This document shows positions 50,593-60,194 of a stretch of 64,000 nucleotides of DNA, in pieces. The notes beneath the pieces are model-generated. The model was not told the DNA's origin and did no database searches. It saw nothing but the letters and a program-made list of their open reading frames with translations. Source of the stretch: CSSed11-175R1 sp041685735 (GTDB lineage Bacteria; Actinomycetota; Nitriliruptoria; Nitriliruptorales; Nitriliruptoraceae); NCBI GenBank assembly GCA_041685735.1, contig JAWLFE010000001.1, positions 74,523 through 138,522 of the forward strand, in the 5' to 3' direction. Within the stretch, counting starts at the first letter, position 1, and the number at the start of each line of letters is the position of its first letter. The translations under genes were made by a program, and so were the position numbers.

Positions 50593-52515
50593 CTAGCCAG
50601 TCCTCTCCCGGTCGGCCGGGGGACCCGTCGTGCCCTCACCGGGCAGTTCGACGATCAGGTGGGCGCCCTGGTGCCGGTTCGGTTCGGCCCATGCCCGCCC
50701 GCCGTGGATGGCGGCGAACTCGGCGACGAGCGCGAGGCCGACCCCGGTCCCGGGTTGGGGGTGATCGTGTTCGACCCGATGGAACGGATCGAACACGCTC
50801 GCGAGCTCCTCGTCGGGGATGCCCGGACCCTCATCGTGCACCTCGAGGCGCAGGCCGTGGACGCCGAAGCCCGCCAGCCTGACGGTCACCGGTCCCTCGG
50901 GTGCGTACTTGCCGGCGTTGTCCAGCAGGTTGGCGAGGATCCGCTCGCACCGGACCGGGTCGGCATGCACCTCGAGCGACCCCGGCGCCTCCAGTCGGAC
51001 CCGCTCGACGACCGGGGAGGCGGCGATGATCTCGGTCGCCTTCGTCACCACGTCGAACCGGACGGGCTGCGCGGTCAGCAGCCCGCGGGAGAGCCGGTCG
51101 ACGTCCAACAGGTCACCCAGCAAGGTGGCCAGTCGTTCGGCGTTGTCCGCGAGGGCATCCTCGATCCGGTTGCGCAACTGCAGATCCGAGCTCCCGCGGA
51201 GCCGCTGGAGGGTGGCCGCCATGCCCTGCACGACGGTCAACGGTGTCCGCAGTTCGTGTGAGACGGCGGTCAGGAACGAATCCTTGACCTGGTTGAGGTG
51301 GCGGAGCTGCTCGGCCGCTTGCTGCTCCCGATCGGCGATCTGCTGCAGGATCCGCTCGCGCTCGACCCGCTCCGTGACGTCACGGAAGTAGACGGTCAAG
51401 CCGTCGTCCGACGGATAGACGTTGGCCTCGATCCAGCTCTGGGATGGCTCGAACCAGTCGACGACGACCTCCGAGGTGCCCTCGACCATGGCCCGTCGGT
51501 AGGCACGGTCGAAGCCACTACCGAGGCCCTCGGGGTAGAGCTCGACCACGGGGCGGCCGAGGACCTCGTCGAGATCGGCGCCCAGCAGTTGCTCAGCCCG
51601 TGGGTTCAGGTAGGTGATGCGCCAGGACCGGTCGATGGTGCCGATCGCGTCGGTGATGCTCTCCATGGTCGTGGTGAGCTGGTCAGCCAGCGACTCGGTC
51701 TGGGCGGCGGCCTGCCGTTCCACCGCCTCCTCCCGGCGTGCGAGCTCCGCCGTGAGCTCCTGACGCGGGGTCGCGAAGGCCGCGCGCAGCTCGAGCGGAG
51801 CGGCGTGGTGGTCACGCAGGTGGGCACGGTGCAGGACCAGGAACGCGACCAGCGGCACGCTGAACCACATCCCGACCACCAGCTTCGAACGCAACCCGTC
51901 GAGGCCGGATCCGACGACCTCGCGCATCCCGGGTTCGACCAGTGCGACCAGGTTCGCGAACAGCAGACCGTCGAGCGCCAGGATGCCGACGAACGTGGCG
52001 ACGTAGATCGCCCCGAGCAGGCCCGTGCTGGTCACCCACCGCTTCGTGCGTTCGAAGACGGCGATCAGCAGCACCAGCTGTGTGACGTTCAGCGCCCCAC
52101 CGATGATCGCCGACCAGATCGGGACGCTGAACAGCGCCGGAGCCGTCGCGAACGGATCGATGACCTCCGGAGAGCGCAGCGCGGCCGCGGTGATCGCCAG
52201 GAGCACCCCGATGAGCACGTTGAGGATCACGACCAGGCGGATGGTGACGCGGACCGTCTCCAGACTGCGCGACACGAGATGCATCATCATCGTGCTCATG
52301 ATCAACGCGCCGTAGGCGATGCCGCCGAGCGGGATCCGGCCGCCACCCGGGAGCGGCAGGGAGTACAGCGCGCCGATGAGGCCGGCGATCATCAGCAGCG
52401 CGGCGATGTAGATCGTGAACATCGTCAGCCGTTGTGCCGGCCGCAGTCCCGCGAACACGAAGGGGAAGGCCGCGGACAACGCGACCTGCAGGCTCAGCAG
52501 GAGCCAGGGTTCCAC
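50593..52515 (-). CDS. Orphan PAS-type sensor histidine kinase with 7-8 membrane helices
   Basis: The 640-residue protein starts with about 230 residues of hydrophobic helices, a linker with a coiled-coil (RREEAVERQAAAQ), a PAS domain (about 290-400; SWRITYLNPRAEQLLGADL), a HisKA domain with phospho-acceptor His in SHELRTPLTVVQG (around residue 419) and a HATPase_c domain (NLLDNAGKYAP, DEGPGIPDEELASVFDPF, GTGVGLALVAEF). No response regulator is adjacent, so it is an orphan kinase. It sits among glucan/osmolyte genes on the same strand; an osmotic or membrane signal is a guess. Confidence 0.88.
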   Translation of the reverse strand: MEPWLLLSLQVALSAAFPFVFAGLRPAQRLTMFTIYIAALLMIAGLIGALYSLPLPGGGRIPLGGIAYGALIMSTMMMHLVSRSLETVRVTIRLVVILNVLIGVLLAITAAALRSPEVIDPFATAPALFSVPIWSAIIGGALNVTQLVLLIAVFERTKRWVTSTGLLGAIYVATFVGILALDGLLFANLVALVEPGMREVVGSGLDGLRSKLVVGMWFSVPLVAFLVLHRAHLRDHHAAPLELRAAFATPRQELTAELARREEAVERQAAAQTESLADQLTTTMESITDAIGTIDRSWRITYLNPRAEQLLGADLDEVLGRPVVELYPEGLGSGFDRAYRRAMVEGTSEVVVDWFEPSQSWIEANVYPSDDGLTVYFRDVTERVERERILQQIADREQQAAEQLRHLNQVKDSFLTAVSHELRTPLTVVQGMAATLQRLRGSSDLQLRNRIEDALADNAERLATLLGDLLDVDRLSRGLLTAQPVRFDVVTKATEIIAASPVVERVRLEAPGSLEVHADPVRCERILANLLDNAGKYAPEGPVTVRLAGFGVHGLRLEVHDEGPGIPDEELASVFDPFHRVEHDHPQPGTGVGLALVAEFAAIHGGRAWAEPNRHQGAHLIVELPGEGTTGPPADRERTG

Positions 52516-52597
52516 CCGTCGCCCCTCCGATCGGCCAGCGGCATCCGCCGAACGTGCGCAGGCAACCAGGTCGGCCGGTCAGCGGACCGCGTCTCGA

Positions 52598-55183
52598 TCA
52601 CCGCCGCACGAGCAGTCCGGCGGGGAACCGGTCGAGCAGGCGGGCAACCGGCGTGATCCCGCCCGCGTGTCGGTGGCCGGTGAGCGCATCGACCCAGTCG
52701 CCGGCAGGCAGCTCGAGGTGGGTGTCCACCCAGTCCCACGCGTCGAACCGGTCGCCGAGCCCGCGGACCCGGACCGGCGCGAGGGTGATCACCGACCCGC
52801 CGCGGGCGTAGGCGAGCAGGTGGTCGGCGCGCATCCCGGCGGCGCGCAGCGGCCGGTAGTCGGCATCCGGGCCGAACGCCTGTGGCTGCGACGCGCGGGT
52901 CGCCAGCGCCTGCCGGATCGTCCAGAGCTTGGGCAGGCCCTCGTCCAGCCGGTGCAGCAGGGTCCCGGCATCCGGCAGGTGGTCGGTGAGTTCAGCGAGC
53001 AGTGCCGCGCGGTGGACATGGTCGACGGCACGGCGGTTGTCCGGGTCGACCAGCGACAGATCCCACAGCTCCGACCCCTGGTAGAGGTCGGGAACACCGG
53101 GGGTCGTCAGGGCGACGAGTTGCATCGACAGTGAGGTCAACCAGCCCGGCTCGCGGATCCGATCGACGAACCCGGTGAGCTCCTCGAGGAAACGTTCATC
53201 GGTCAGCAGCGCGGCCGCGAACGTGGTCAGGTCCGCCTCGTAGGCCGCATCGGTCTCCAACCAGTCGGTGCGCTCCTTGCCCTCGCGGGCGGCCTTGACC
53301 AGGTAATCGGTGAGGCGGTCCTCGGTGATCGGCCAGGTTCCGACCAGGGTCTGGAACACCAGGTGCTCGTGTGCAGGGGAGGGGCCTCGCCGGCCGCGGT
53401 GCCGGCGGGTGAGGTCGTGCCAACGCCGGACCACCTCCGCCCACTCCCGTGGTTCCTGGGAGAGGGTCGCGAGCCGCGCGCGGACGTCGTGGCTGCGCTT
53501 CGTGTCGTGGGTCGAGGACAGGATCATGGTGGCTGGCCAGTCCTGCTGGCGACGCGCACTGTCGGCATGGAACTCATCCGCGGTGCGTCCGAGTTCGCCG
53601 GGGTGGCCGCCGACCTCGTTGACCGCCACGAACCGCAGGTCGCGGTACAGCACGGTGTCCTCGAGGCCCTTGGCGATCGCGGGCCCCGTGAGCTGCTGGA
53701 AGGTCCAGACGAACCGGTCCGCAGACGCCGACCGATCCTCGAGCAACAGCAGCGTGCGGATCCGTCCGATCGTGTCGGTGAGGTCGGGTCGGGCGGACGA
53801 CGCGGCAGCGACCGCGTCGTCGATGATGTGCCGGTCGGCCACGCCGACCGCCCCGTCGGGTGGTCGGACGTAGGTGCGGTAGACCGGCCAGGCGACGAGT
53901 AGTTCCACGAGCGCATCGTGTGCGGCGTCCGGAGCCAGGTCCGGGCAGGCCGTCAGCAGTTCATCGGTCAGCCAGGACCGCTCGGCGCCGAACAGGGTGG
54001 TCAACGCGGTGCGCTTGGCCGCGTCGATCATCGCGGGGCGGTCGATCGGTTCTCCGGTCAGCTCCTCCTGCAACGCATCGAGGACCGGACCGGCCGCCGG
54101 GTCGACGTGGGCGCCGAGGATCAGGTCGGCCACGGCGTAGCCGACGGTGCCATCGATGGGCCAGTCGAGGCGTTGCACCTCACCACGTTCGAGCACCTTC
54201 TCGACCACGATCCAGGCGTCCGGACCCGCCGCGTCGCGCAGGTGGCGTAGGTAGCCGACCGGATCGCGCAGTCCGTCGGGATGGTCGATCCGCAGCCCGT
54301 CGAAGGTCCCGTCGTGCAGGCGTGGCAGCACCGCCTGGTGGGCGTCGGCGAACACCTCGGGGTCCTCGATGCGCACGGCGCCGAGCGTGGCCACGTCGAA
54401 GAACCGCCGGTAGTCCAGTTCCTCGTTGGCGCGGCGCCAGAACGCCAGCCGGTAGTGCTGCCGATCGAGCAGGTTGCGGAGCAGGGACCGGTCGGTGCGC
54501 ACCTGCTCCAGCGTCGCTGGGACATCGGCGGGGTCGAGCCCGACGGCCTCGACCGACCCGGCACGCACCGGCCAGGCATGTTCGTGGTAGCCGATCCGGT
54601 AGCCGTCACGGCCCGGTGCCTCCTCGGCGGTCGCGTGCGCCAGGTGCAGGTCATCGCCCGCGAGCTCGTCGTCCAGGGGTGCGCCGAGCTGCGGCACCAG
54701 CACGGTGGGCTGTCCGTGTCGACCCTCCGTCCAGCGGATGTCGAGGTGGCGTCCGTACCGGCCGGTCGGTCCGTCGCGCAGCGTCTCCCACCACCACGGG
54801 TTGGCCGGGCTGTGCAGACCCACGTGGTTGGGCACGATGTCCAGGATCATCCCGAGTCCGGCGTCGCGGACGGCGGCCGCCAGACGGGTGAGGCCCTCGG
54901 CGCCACCGAACTCCGCGCGGATACGTGATGGGTCGATCACGTCGTAGCCGTGCGTCGACCCCGGAACGGCCTGCAGGATCGGCGAGAGGTACAGGTGGCT
55001 GATCCCGAGTGTGGCGAGCTGCGGCACGATCTCCGCGGCGTCGGCGAACGTGAAGTCCGGGGTCAGCTGCAGGCGGTAGGTCGCACGGGGGACGCTCCGG
55101 CTGGCGCGCTGACGCCGCAGGGCCGTCGCTGCCTCCCGCTCCCGGGCGAGGTGGTCGTGTTCTGGCGCGACGGGCTGGCTCAC
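52598..55183 (-). CDS. treY: Maltooligosyltrehalose synthase TreY
   Basis: It rearranges the reducing end of maltodextrins to give maltooligosyltrehalose. The 861-residue protein starts RATYRLQLTPDFTF and has the long-insert GH13_26 layout: GISHLYLSPILQAVPGSTHGYDV, LDIVPNHVG, the nucleophile Asp in FDGLRIDHPDGL, the Glu in IVVEKVLERGE and the third Asp in SSTHDTKRSHDVRAR. GTG 55183 overlaps the treZ stop by 4 bp, so TreZ and TreY are made together. Together they convert glycogen ends into trehalose. Confidence 0.96.
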   Translation of the reverse strand: MSQPVAPEHDHLAREREAATALRRQRASRSVPRATYRLQLTPDFTFADAAEIVPQLATLGISHLYLSPILQAVPGSTHGYDVIDPSRIRAEFGGAEGLTRLAAAVRDAGLGMILDIVPNHVGLHSPANPWWWETLRDGPTGRYGRHLDIRWTEGRHGQPTVLVPQLGAPLDDELAGDDLHLAHATAEEAPGRDGYRIGYHEHAWPVRAGSVEAVGLDPADVPATLEQVRTDRSLLRNLLDRQHYRLAFWRRANEELDYRRFFDVATLGAVRIEDPEVFADAHQAVLPRLHDGTFDGLRIDHPDGLRDPVGYLRHLRDAAGPDAWIVVEKVLERGEVQRLDWPIDGTVGYAVADLILGAHVDPAAGPVLDALQEELTGEPIDRPAMIDAAKRTALTTLFGAERSWLTDELLTACPDLAPDAAHDALVELLVAWPVYRTYVRPPDGAVGVADRHIIDDAVAAASSARPDLTDTIGRIRTLLLLEDRSASADRFVWTFQQLTGPAIAKGLEDTVLYRDLRFVAVNEVGGHPGELGRTADEFHADSARRQQDWPATMILSSTHDTKRSHDVRARLATLSQEPREWAEVVRRWHDLTRRHRGRRGPSPAHEHLVFQTLVGTWPITEDRLTDYLVKAAREGKERTDWLETDAAYEADLTTFAAALLTDERFLEELTGFVDRIREPGWLTSLSMQLVALTTPGVPDLYQGSELWDLSLVDPDNRRAVDHVHRAALLAELTDHLPDAGTLLHRLDEGLPKLWTIRQALATRASQPQAFGPDADYRPLRAAGMRADHLLAYARGGSVITLAPVRVRGLGDRFDAWDWVDTHLELPAGDWVDALTGHRHAGGITPVARLLDRFPAGLLVRR

Positions 55184-57087
55184 GCGGACTCCTCGGGACG
55201 TTGCGTGTGCAGGACGACGACGGTCCGTCCGGGCAGCTCGAGCTGCAGGCCGGTGTCCCGCTCGGCCGGTGTCGGGGTCGGGCCGACACCGCCCCAGCGG
55301 GGATCACGGCTGTCGAACCGGACGGTCCACGGGCCCGGGGCATCCTCGATGTCCAGCGTGGCCGGATCCTCGTCGGCGTTGGCGGCCACGATGACGGCCT
55401 CGCCGGCGCCGTGCCGCTGCCAGGCGATGACCTGTCGGCCGGCGACCGTGGTGATGGCCGGGTCGGAGGCGCTCGGGTCGCGCAGCAGCGCCAGATCACG
55501 GCGGAGCTCGATCAGGTGCCGGTGGAACGCGAACATGTCGGCGTGTTCCCCCGGCTGGTGGGCGAGGCTGACGTCGATCCTGGAGCGTTCGAAGGTCGCG
55601 GGGTCGTTGGGGTCGGGGGCCTGCCCCTGCCAGGCGAACGCCGCGAACTCGGCGCGACGCCCCTCGCGCACCGCGGTCTGGAGGTGCTCATCACCGTGCG
55701 ACACGAAGTACTGGAACGGCGCGGGCTCCGCGTACTCCTCGCCCATGAACAGCATCGGCACGAACGGTGAGGTCAGCAGCATCGCGGCGGCGAACCGCTG
55801 GCCGTGCGCATCGACGAGCGCGGACAGTCGCTCGCCGAGCATGCGGTTGCCGACCTGGTCGTGGTTCTGGACACACACGACGAACCGGTCGTAGGGCACG
55901 TCGGGTGCCGGACGCCCGACGGTGCGCTCCCGGTAGGGCGAGTAGCGACCGGCGAACACGTACCGATCCCGCAGCATGGTCGCCAGGTCGGTGAGGCCCG
56001 CGTAGTCGACGTAGTAGCCGGCCTCTTCACCGGTCAACCCGACGTGCACGGCGTGGTGAAAGTCGTCGGCCCACTGCGCGTCCAGCCCGAAGCCGTGCGC
56101 GTCGCGGGGGCGGACCAACTTCGGGTCGCACAGGTCGCTCTCGGCGATGACGTGGACCGTCCTGCCCTGCCGGATCCCCTCCGCCTTTGCGGCGGTGGTC
56201 AGCTCCTCGAGCAGGTGGACCGCGGACTGGTCGATGATCCCGTGGACCGCGTCCAGCCGGAAGCCGTCGATGTGGTGGTCACGGACGAAGCCGACGACGC
56301 TCTCCACGATCCACCGGCGGACGTGATCGGCGCCGGGCCCGTCGACGTTCATCGCCGGTCCCCAGGGGGAGGTGTAGCGATCGGTCGTGTACGGCCCGAA
56401 GTCGTCGAGGTAGTTGCCCTCCGGGCCGAGGTGGTTGTGCACCACGTCGAGGATGACCCCGATCCCGGCGGCGTGGGCGGCGTCGACCAGCCGGCGCAAC
56501 CCGTCCGGTCCGCCGTAGCTGTCCTGGACGGCGGAGGGCAGCACCCCGTCGTAGCCCCAGTTGCGTGCTCCCGGGAACTGCCACACGGGCAGCAGCTCGA
56601 TCGCGGTGACGCCGAGCTCCACCAGGTGGGGCAGCTGGTCGACGACCCCGTCGAAGGTTCCGGCGGGGGAGAAGGTGCCGACGTGCAGTTCGTAGATGAT
56701 CTGCTGGGACAGCGGCAGCGGCGCGAAACCGTCGTCGGTCCACGCGAACGCCGCCGGATCGTCGACCGCGGAGGGTCCATGGACGCCCTCGGGCTGCCAT
56801 CGGGATGCGGGGTCGGGTCGATCCAGCGGCTCCTGGCCGGCGCGGTGCAACCGGTAGCGGTAGTGGCTGCCGGCGGGGACGTCCGTGACCGTGCCGGCGT
56901 GACGTCCGTCGCCGAGGGCCTCGAGTGGCACGACGCGGCCGTCGAGGACCACCTCGACGTTGCTGGCACGTGGGGCCCAGCACTCGAAGCGTGTCCGGCC
57001 CCCGCCGAGGTAGGTGGCCCCCAGGCGATCGGATCCGCGGGAGGGGGCGGGGTGGGTCATCGGGTCGGGTCGTGCGGCGTGGCTCAT
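55180..57087 (-). CDS. treZ: Maltooligosyltrehalose trehalohydrolase TreZ
   Basis: It releases trehalose from the TreY product. The 635-residue chain has an N-terminal CBM48 (about 15-100), then the GH13_10 barrel: IYELHVGTFSPAGTFDG, VILDVVHNHLGPEGNYL, the Asp in FRLDAVHGIID, the Glu in VIAESDLCDP and the third Asp in VQNHDQVGNR. It also has a C-terminal beta-domain. The start is ATG 57087, which shares one base with the stop of the GH57 gene; the open frame continues upstream in shadow. An internal ATG at 57060 could also serve. It is in an operon with GH57 and TreY. Confidence 0.95.
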   Translation of the reverse strand: MSHAARPDPMTHPAPSRGSDRLGATYLGGGRTRFECWAPRASNVEVVLDGRVVPLEALGDGRHAGTVTDVPAGSHYRYRLHRAGQEPLDRPDPASRWQPEGVHGPSAVDDPAAFAWTDDGFAPLPLSQQIIYELHVGTFSPAGTFDGVVDQLPHLVELGVTAIELLPVWQFPGARNWGYDGVLPSAVQDSYGGPDGLRRLVDAAHAAGIGVILDVVHNHLGPEGNYLDDFGPYTTDRYTSPWGPAMNVDGPGADHVRRWIVESVVGFVRDHHIDGFRLDAVHGIIDQSAVHLLEELTTAAKAEGIRQGRTVHVIAESDLCDPKLVRPRDAHGFGLDAQWADDFHHAVHVGLTGEEAGYYVDYAGLTDLATMLRDRYVFAGRYSPYRERTVGRPAPDVPYDRFVVCVQNHDQVGNRMLGERLSALVDAHGQRFAAAMLLTSPFVPMLFMGEEYAEPAPFQYFVSHGDEHLQTAVREGRRAEFAAFAWQGQAPDPNDPATFERSRIDVSLAHQPGEHADMFAFHRHLIELRRDLALLRDPSASDPAITTVAGRQVIAWQRHGAGEAVIVAANADEDPATLDIEDAPGPWTVRFDSRDPRWGGVGPTPTPAERDTGLQLELPGRTVVVLHTQRPEESA

Positions 57088-59576
57088 CAGGCCCCCGAGG
57101 GTGGAACGATCGACAGGGACGCCGCGACCGAGGTCAGTGCCTCCTCCCAGCGCGCGGCGACCTTGTCGCCGGCGTCGGCGCGGTCGCGGAGCCCGGCATG
57201 GTGGTCGCGCAGGGTCCGCCACAGCACGTCCTGCGCGGGGGCCAGGTCGGCATCGAAGGGCAGTCGCTCCGCGACGTCGATCAGCGTGGTGATGCGCTGG
57301 ATCCCGACCTCGTCCTGGTCGGTGAACGACTCGAACACGGCATCGTTGCGGGCGACGTGGTCGCCGACACTGCGGGCGAGCCGATCGACGGTCTGTCCGA
57401 AGGTGTGGGCGAGTCCCTCGGTGTCGAGCACCACGTCGAACCGCTCCGCTTCCTCCAGTAGCGAGCCGACGTGGTGCGGGTCGAGCTGGCTGGAGGACAG
57501 GCTCTTGCGCAGTTCGGCGTTGATCACGATCTCGGCGGCGCTGCGCAGCACGGCGGGAACCTTGGCGTGCAGGTCCGTCAGGTAGCGCATCAGCGGCGCC
57601 CGCCCGCGGAAGATCATGTGGTAGGTCGCCTCGGCCTCATCGACCGTGGTGCGCAGGATCGCATCGAGGATGCGACGCTGTTCGTCCCGGAACAGCGTCG
57701 ACAGCGAGTAGTTGTGGCTCCCGAAGTGGTCGTCGATGGCGCGGATGACCCGGGGGAAGTCCGCCGTCTCGAAGTGGTGTTCGAGGGTGGCCCGCATCGC
57801 CGCGTAGGTCACGTCGTCACCCCGGTCCCGGACCCCGCACGAGAAGTTGTGGTCGCCGAGGTGCAGCACCCCGAACTCGATCGAGGTCTCGGTCAGGGTG
57901 ACCACCGACCGGATCGTCAACCGTCCGAAGGCCAGCTTCGCGCGACCCGCCTCGTGCAGTTCGTAGTCGTCGCGGATCACCTCGTAGGCGCCGATGCGCT
58001 CTTCGGTGCCGTAGCTCCACGACAGGCTCGAGATGGCGAAGTGGGCCCCGACCTGGGGGAGATCCGCGACGGCGGGGCGCACCAGGCGGTGGTAGACGGT
58101 CCTGCCGTTGGCCAGCGTGGGTTCGTTGCTCTCCGCCGCTTCCAGTCGGTCCAGGAACGGACCTTCGAGGTCGCAGACCTCGTCGTCGGCGACGCGGCCG
58201 TCCTTGCCCTCGACCAGTCGGGCGAGCTGGATCGCGCGCGCCGCGTAGTGCAGGACCTGGACGCCTTCGGGTCGTGACAGCTCCTCGAAGAACCAGCCAC
58301 AGCTGGTGAACATCAACAGCGCGTGGCGCTGGAGTTCCAACAGTTCGAGAACGGTGACGCGTTCCTCGTCGCTCAGCGTGCGCGCCGCGTGGCGGTCCAG
58401 GAACGGACCCAGGTGGTCGCTGCGGTGCAGGACCACGTGGTGGTAGTCGTCGCGGGCCGCCCAGGGATCGTCGAGCAGGCCGGTCGCATGCCGCTCGTAG
58501 CGTTGGTCGAGTTCGGTCCGCAGCCACTCCAGCGCGTCACGGAGCGGGGCCCGCCACCGCTGGTGCCGGCCGCCCTCGCTGGCGCAGCCGCAGTCGGACC
58601 GCCAGCGCTCGACCCCGTGTGCGCAACTCCAGGAGGACCGCTGGACGACCCGGGCCTCGTGGGTCGGTGGGTGGAGTTCCAGGTACTGGCCGTAGTTGGT
58701 GACCGTGACGTCCTTGCGCGCCGCCAGCCGTTGGAGCGTCGCGGCGAGCGCCATCTCACCGTGTCGGTGGTGGTGTCCGTAGGATTCACCATCGGTCGCG
58801 ATGTTGACCAGCTGCGGTCCGGGACGACCGTTGAAGCCGTCGAGCAGCCGCTGTTCGAACACCTCGGCGGAGTCCAGCAGGCCCTCGAACGCGACGCCCT
58901 GGGAGATCGGACCGTCGTAGAAGAACACCACGATCGATCGGCCGGACGGCAGCGCCACGCGGTAGGGCATCGACGGGTCGACCCGGCCACCGGTGACGTC
59001 CTCCCAGGATCTGGCGCCGAGCTCGCGCGTGGCGTCCGCCTGGTAGGGCGAGAGCACGGTGAAGGCGATGCCCTCCTCGGCGAGCAGTTCGAGGGTGGCG
59101 TCGTCCACCGCGGTCTCGGCGAGCCACATGCCCTCCGGGTCACGACCGAAGCGGTGGCGGAAGTCGGTGATCCCCCAGCGGATCTGCGTGCGTTGATCAC
59201 GTTCCGACTGCAACGGCATGATGACGTGGTTGAAGACCTGCGCCATGGCCGATCCGTGGCCGCCATAGCGCTTGGCGCTGCGACGATCGGCCTCGAGGAT
59301 CGCGCCGTAGGTGTCGGGCGCACTCTCCTGCATCCAGGCCAGCAGGGTCGGGCCGATGTTGAAGCTCAGCCGGGCGTAGTTGTTGATGAGCCGGACGATG
59401 CGGCCCTCATCGTCGAGGACGCGGGCGCGGGCGTTGGGCGCGTAGCACTCGGCGGTGATCCGGGTGTTCCAGTCGTGGTACGGGTAGGCGCCGTCCTGCT
59501 CCTCGACGACCTCCAGCCACGGGTTCTCCCGTGGTGGTTGGTAGAAGTGTCCGTGGACACAGACGTAGCGGTTCAC
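57087..59576 (-). CDS. GH57/DUF3536 glycoside hydrolase
   Basis: An 829-residue intracellular GH57-family protein. The start NRYVCVHGHFYQPPRENPW contains the conserved HGHFYQP motif. The nucleophile Glu is in GMWLAETAVDD and the acid Asp candidate in ATDGESYGHHHRHGE. The C-terminal half (about 380-829) is the DUF3536 region, with GSHNYSLSTLFRDEQRRIL. GH57 enzymes are amylases, branching enzymes or 4-alpha-glucanotransferases; which one applies here is open. GTG 59576 has GGAG upstream. The operon with TreZ-TreY suggests it prepares maltodextrin for trehalose formation. Confidence 0.88.
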   Translation of the reverse strand: MNRYVCVHGHFYQPPRENPWLEVVEEQDGAYPYHDWNTRITAECYAPNARARVLDDEGRIVRLINNYARLSFNIGPTLLAWMQESAPDTYGAILEADRRSAKRYGGHGSAMAQVFNHVIMPLQSERDQRTQIRWGITDFRHRFGRDPEGMWLAETAVDDATLELLAEEGIAFTVLSPYQADATRELGARSWEDVTGGRVDPSMPYRVALPSGRSIVVFFYDGPISQGVAFEGLLDSAEVFEQRLLDGFNGRPGPQLVNIATDGESYGHHHRHGEMALAATLQRLAARKDVTVTNYGQYLELHPPTHEARVVQRSSWSCAHGVERWRSDCGCASEGGRHQRWRAPLRDALEWLRTELDQRYERHATGLLDDPWAARDDYHHVVLHRSDHLGPFLDRHAARTLSDEERVTVLELLELQRHALLMFTSCGWFFEELSRPEGVQVLHYAARAIQLARLVEGKDGRVADDEVCDLEGPFLDRLEAAESNEPTLANGRTVYHRLVRPAVADLPQVGAHFAISSLSWSYGTEERIGAYEVIRDDYELHEAGRAKLAFGRLTIRSVVTLTETSIEFGVLHLGDHNFSCGVRDRGDDVTYAAMRATLEHHFETADFPRVIRAIDDHFGSHNYSLSTLFRDEQRRILDAILRTTVDEAEATYHMIFRGRAPLMRYLTDLHAKVPAVLRSAAEIVINAELRKSLSSSQLDPHHVGSLLEEAERFDVVLDTEGLAHTFGQTVDRLARSVGDHVARNDAVFESFTDQDEVGIQRITTLIDVAERLPFDADLAPAQDVLWRTLRDHHAGLRDRADAGDKVAARWEEALTSVAASLSIVPPSGA

Positions 59577-59648
59577 GCGTGCTCCGTGCGGTCGACCTCG
59601 GTGGCGCCGACCGTGCGGCGCGAGACTATGGCACCGCCGGGTACCGGG

Positions 59649-60002
59649 TCAGTCGTCCCGCAGACCCGCCTGTTCGCGCCGAGGAAGGCGGTCGACGACC
59701 AGGTCGTAGGAGTCGTCCATCCAACCCAGGACCTCGCTGTCCACCGAGCCGTCGAGGCTCACCGTGATCCAGTGCCGCTTGTTCAGGTGGTAGCCGGGCT
59801 CGACCGCCGGGTGCGATGCGCACAGCGATTCGGCGAGTTCGGGCTCGCACTTGAGGCTCACCCTGAGTGGGTCCTCGTCCTCGGCGATCAGGGCGAACAT
59901 CTTGCCGCGGACCTTCAGGACCAGTGCGCCGGGACCGAACGGGTAGCCATCGGACGTGCCGCGCTTGGCCATGCCGTGCCCCCGGAGGTCTGCGATCTCC
60001 AT
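59649..60002 (-). CDS. MmcQ/YjbR-family protein
   Basis: A 117-residue double-wing DNA-binding-like protein of the YjbR family: LVLKVRGKMFALIAED, LRVSLKCEPELAESL and PGYHLNKRHWITVSL match the family. A few relatives are predicted to bind DNA but no biochemical role is known. The start is ATG 60002, with GGGGAGCAGGG upstream. It is transcribed alone, upstream of the GH57 gene and divergent from the SLH gene. Confidence 0.82.
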   Translation of the reverse strand: MEIADLRGHGMAKRGTSDGYPFGPGALVLKVRGKMFALIAEDEDPLRVSLKCEPELAESLCASHPAVEPGYHLNKRHWITVSLDGSVDSEVLGWMDDSYDLVVDRLPRREQAGLRDD

Positions 60003-60194
60003 CCGCCCTGCTCCCCTCGGCCCGACACCAGCGAAGGACCCCACCGCCCCGACGCCAGCTCGATGCTAGAGGTTCTCGACGCGGGCGGCGAGGGACGGTC
60101 GGACACCGACCCGACCACGCAGGCGGGCCCAGTAGGGTCCGCGCGAGGTCCGGGGCGACGGTCCGGACCGGGTGATCGACCTCGAGGAGCTCGG

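Noticed and set aside
57087..57222. Longer TreZ start at 57222
   Set aside because: Extra residues are Arg/Gly shadow and overlap the GH57 gene; ATG 57087 fits the 1-base stop/start overlap.
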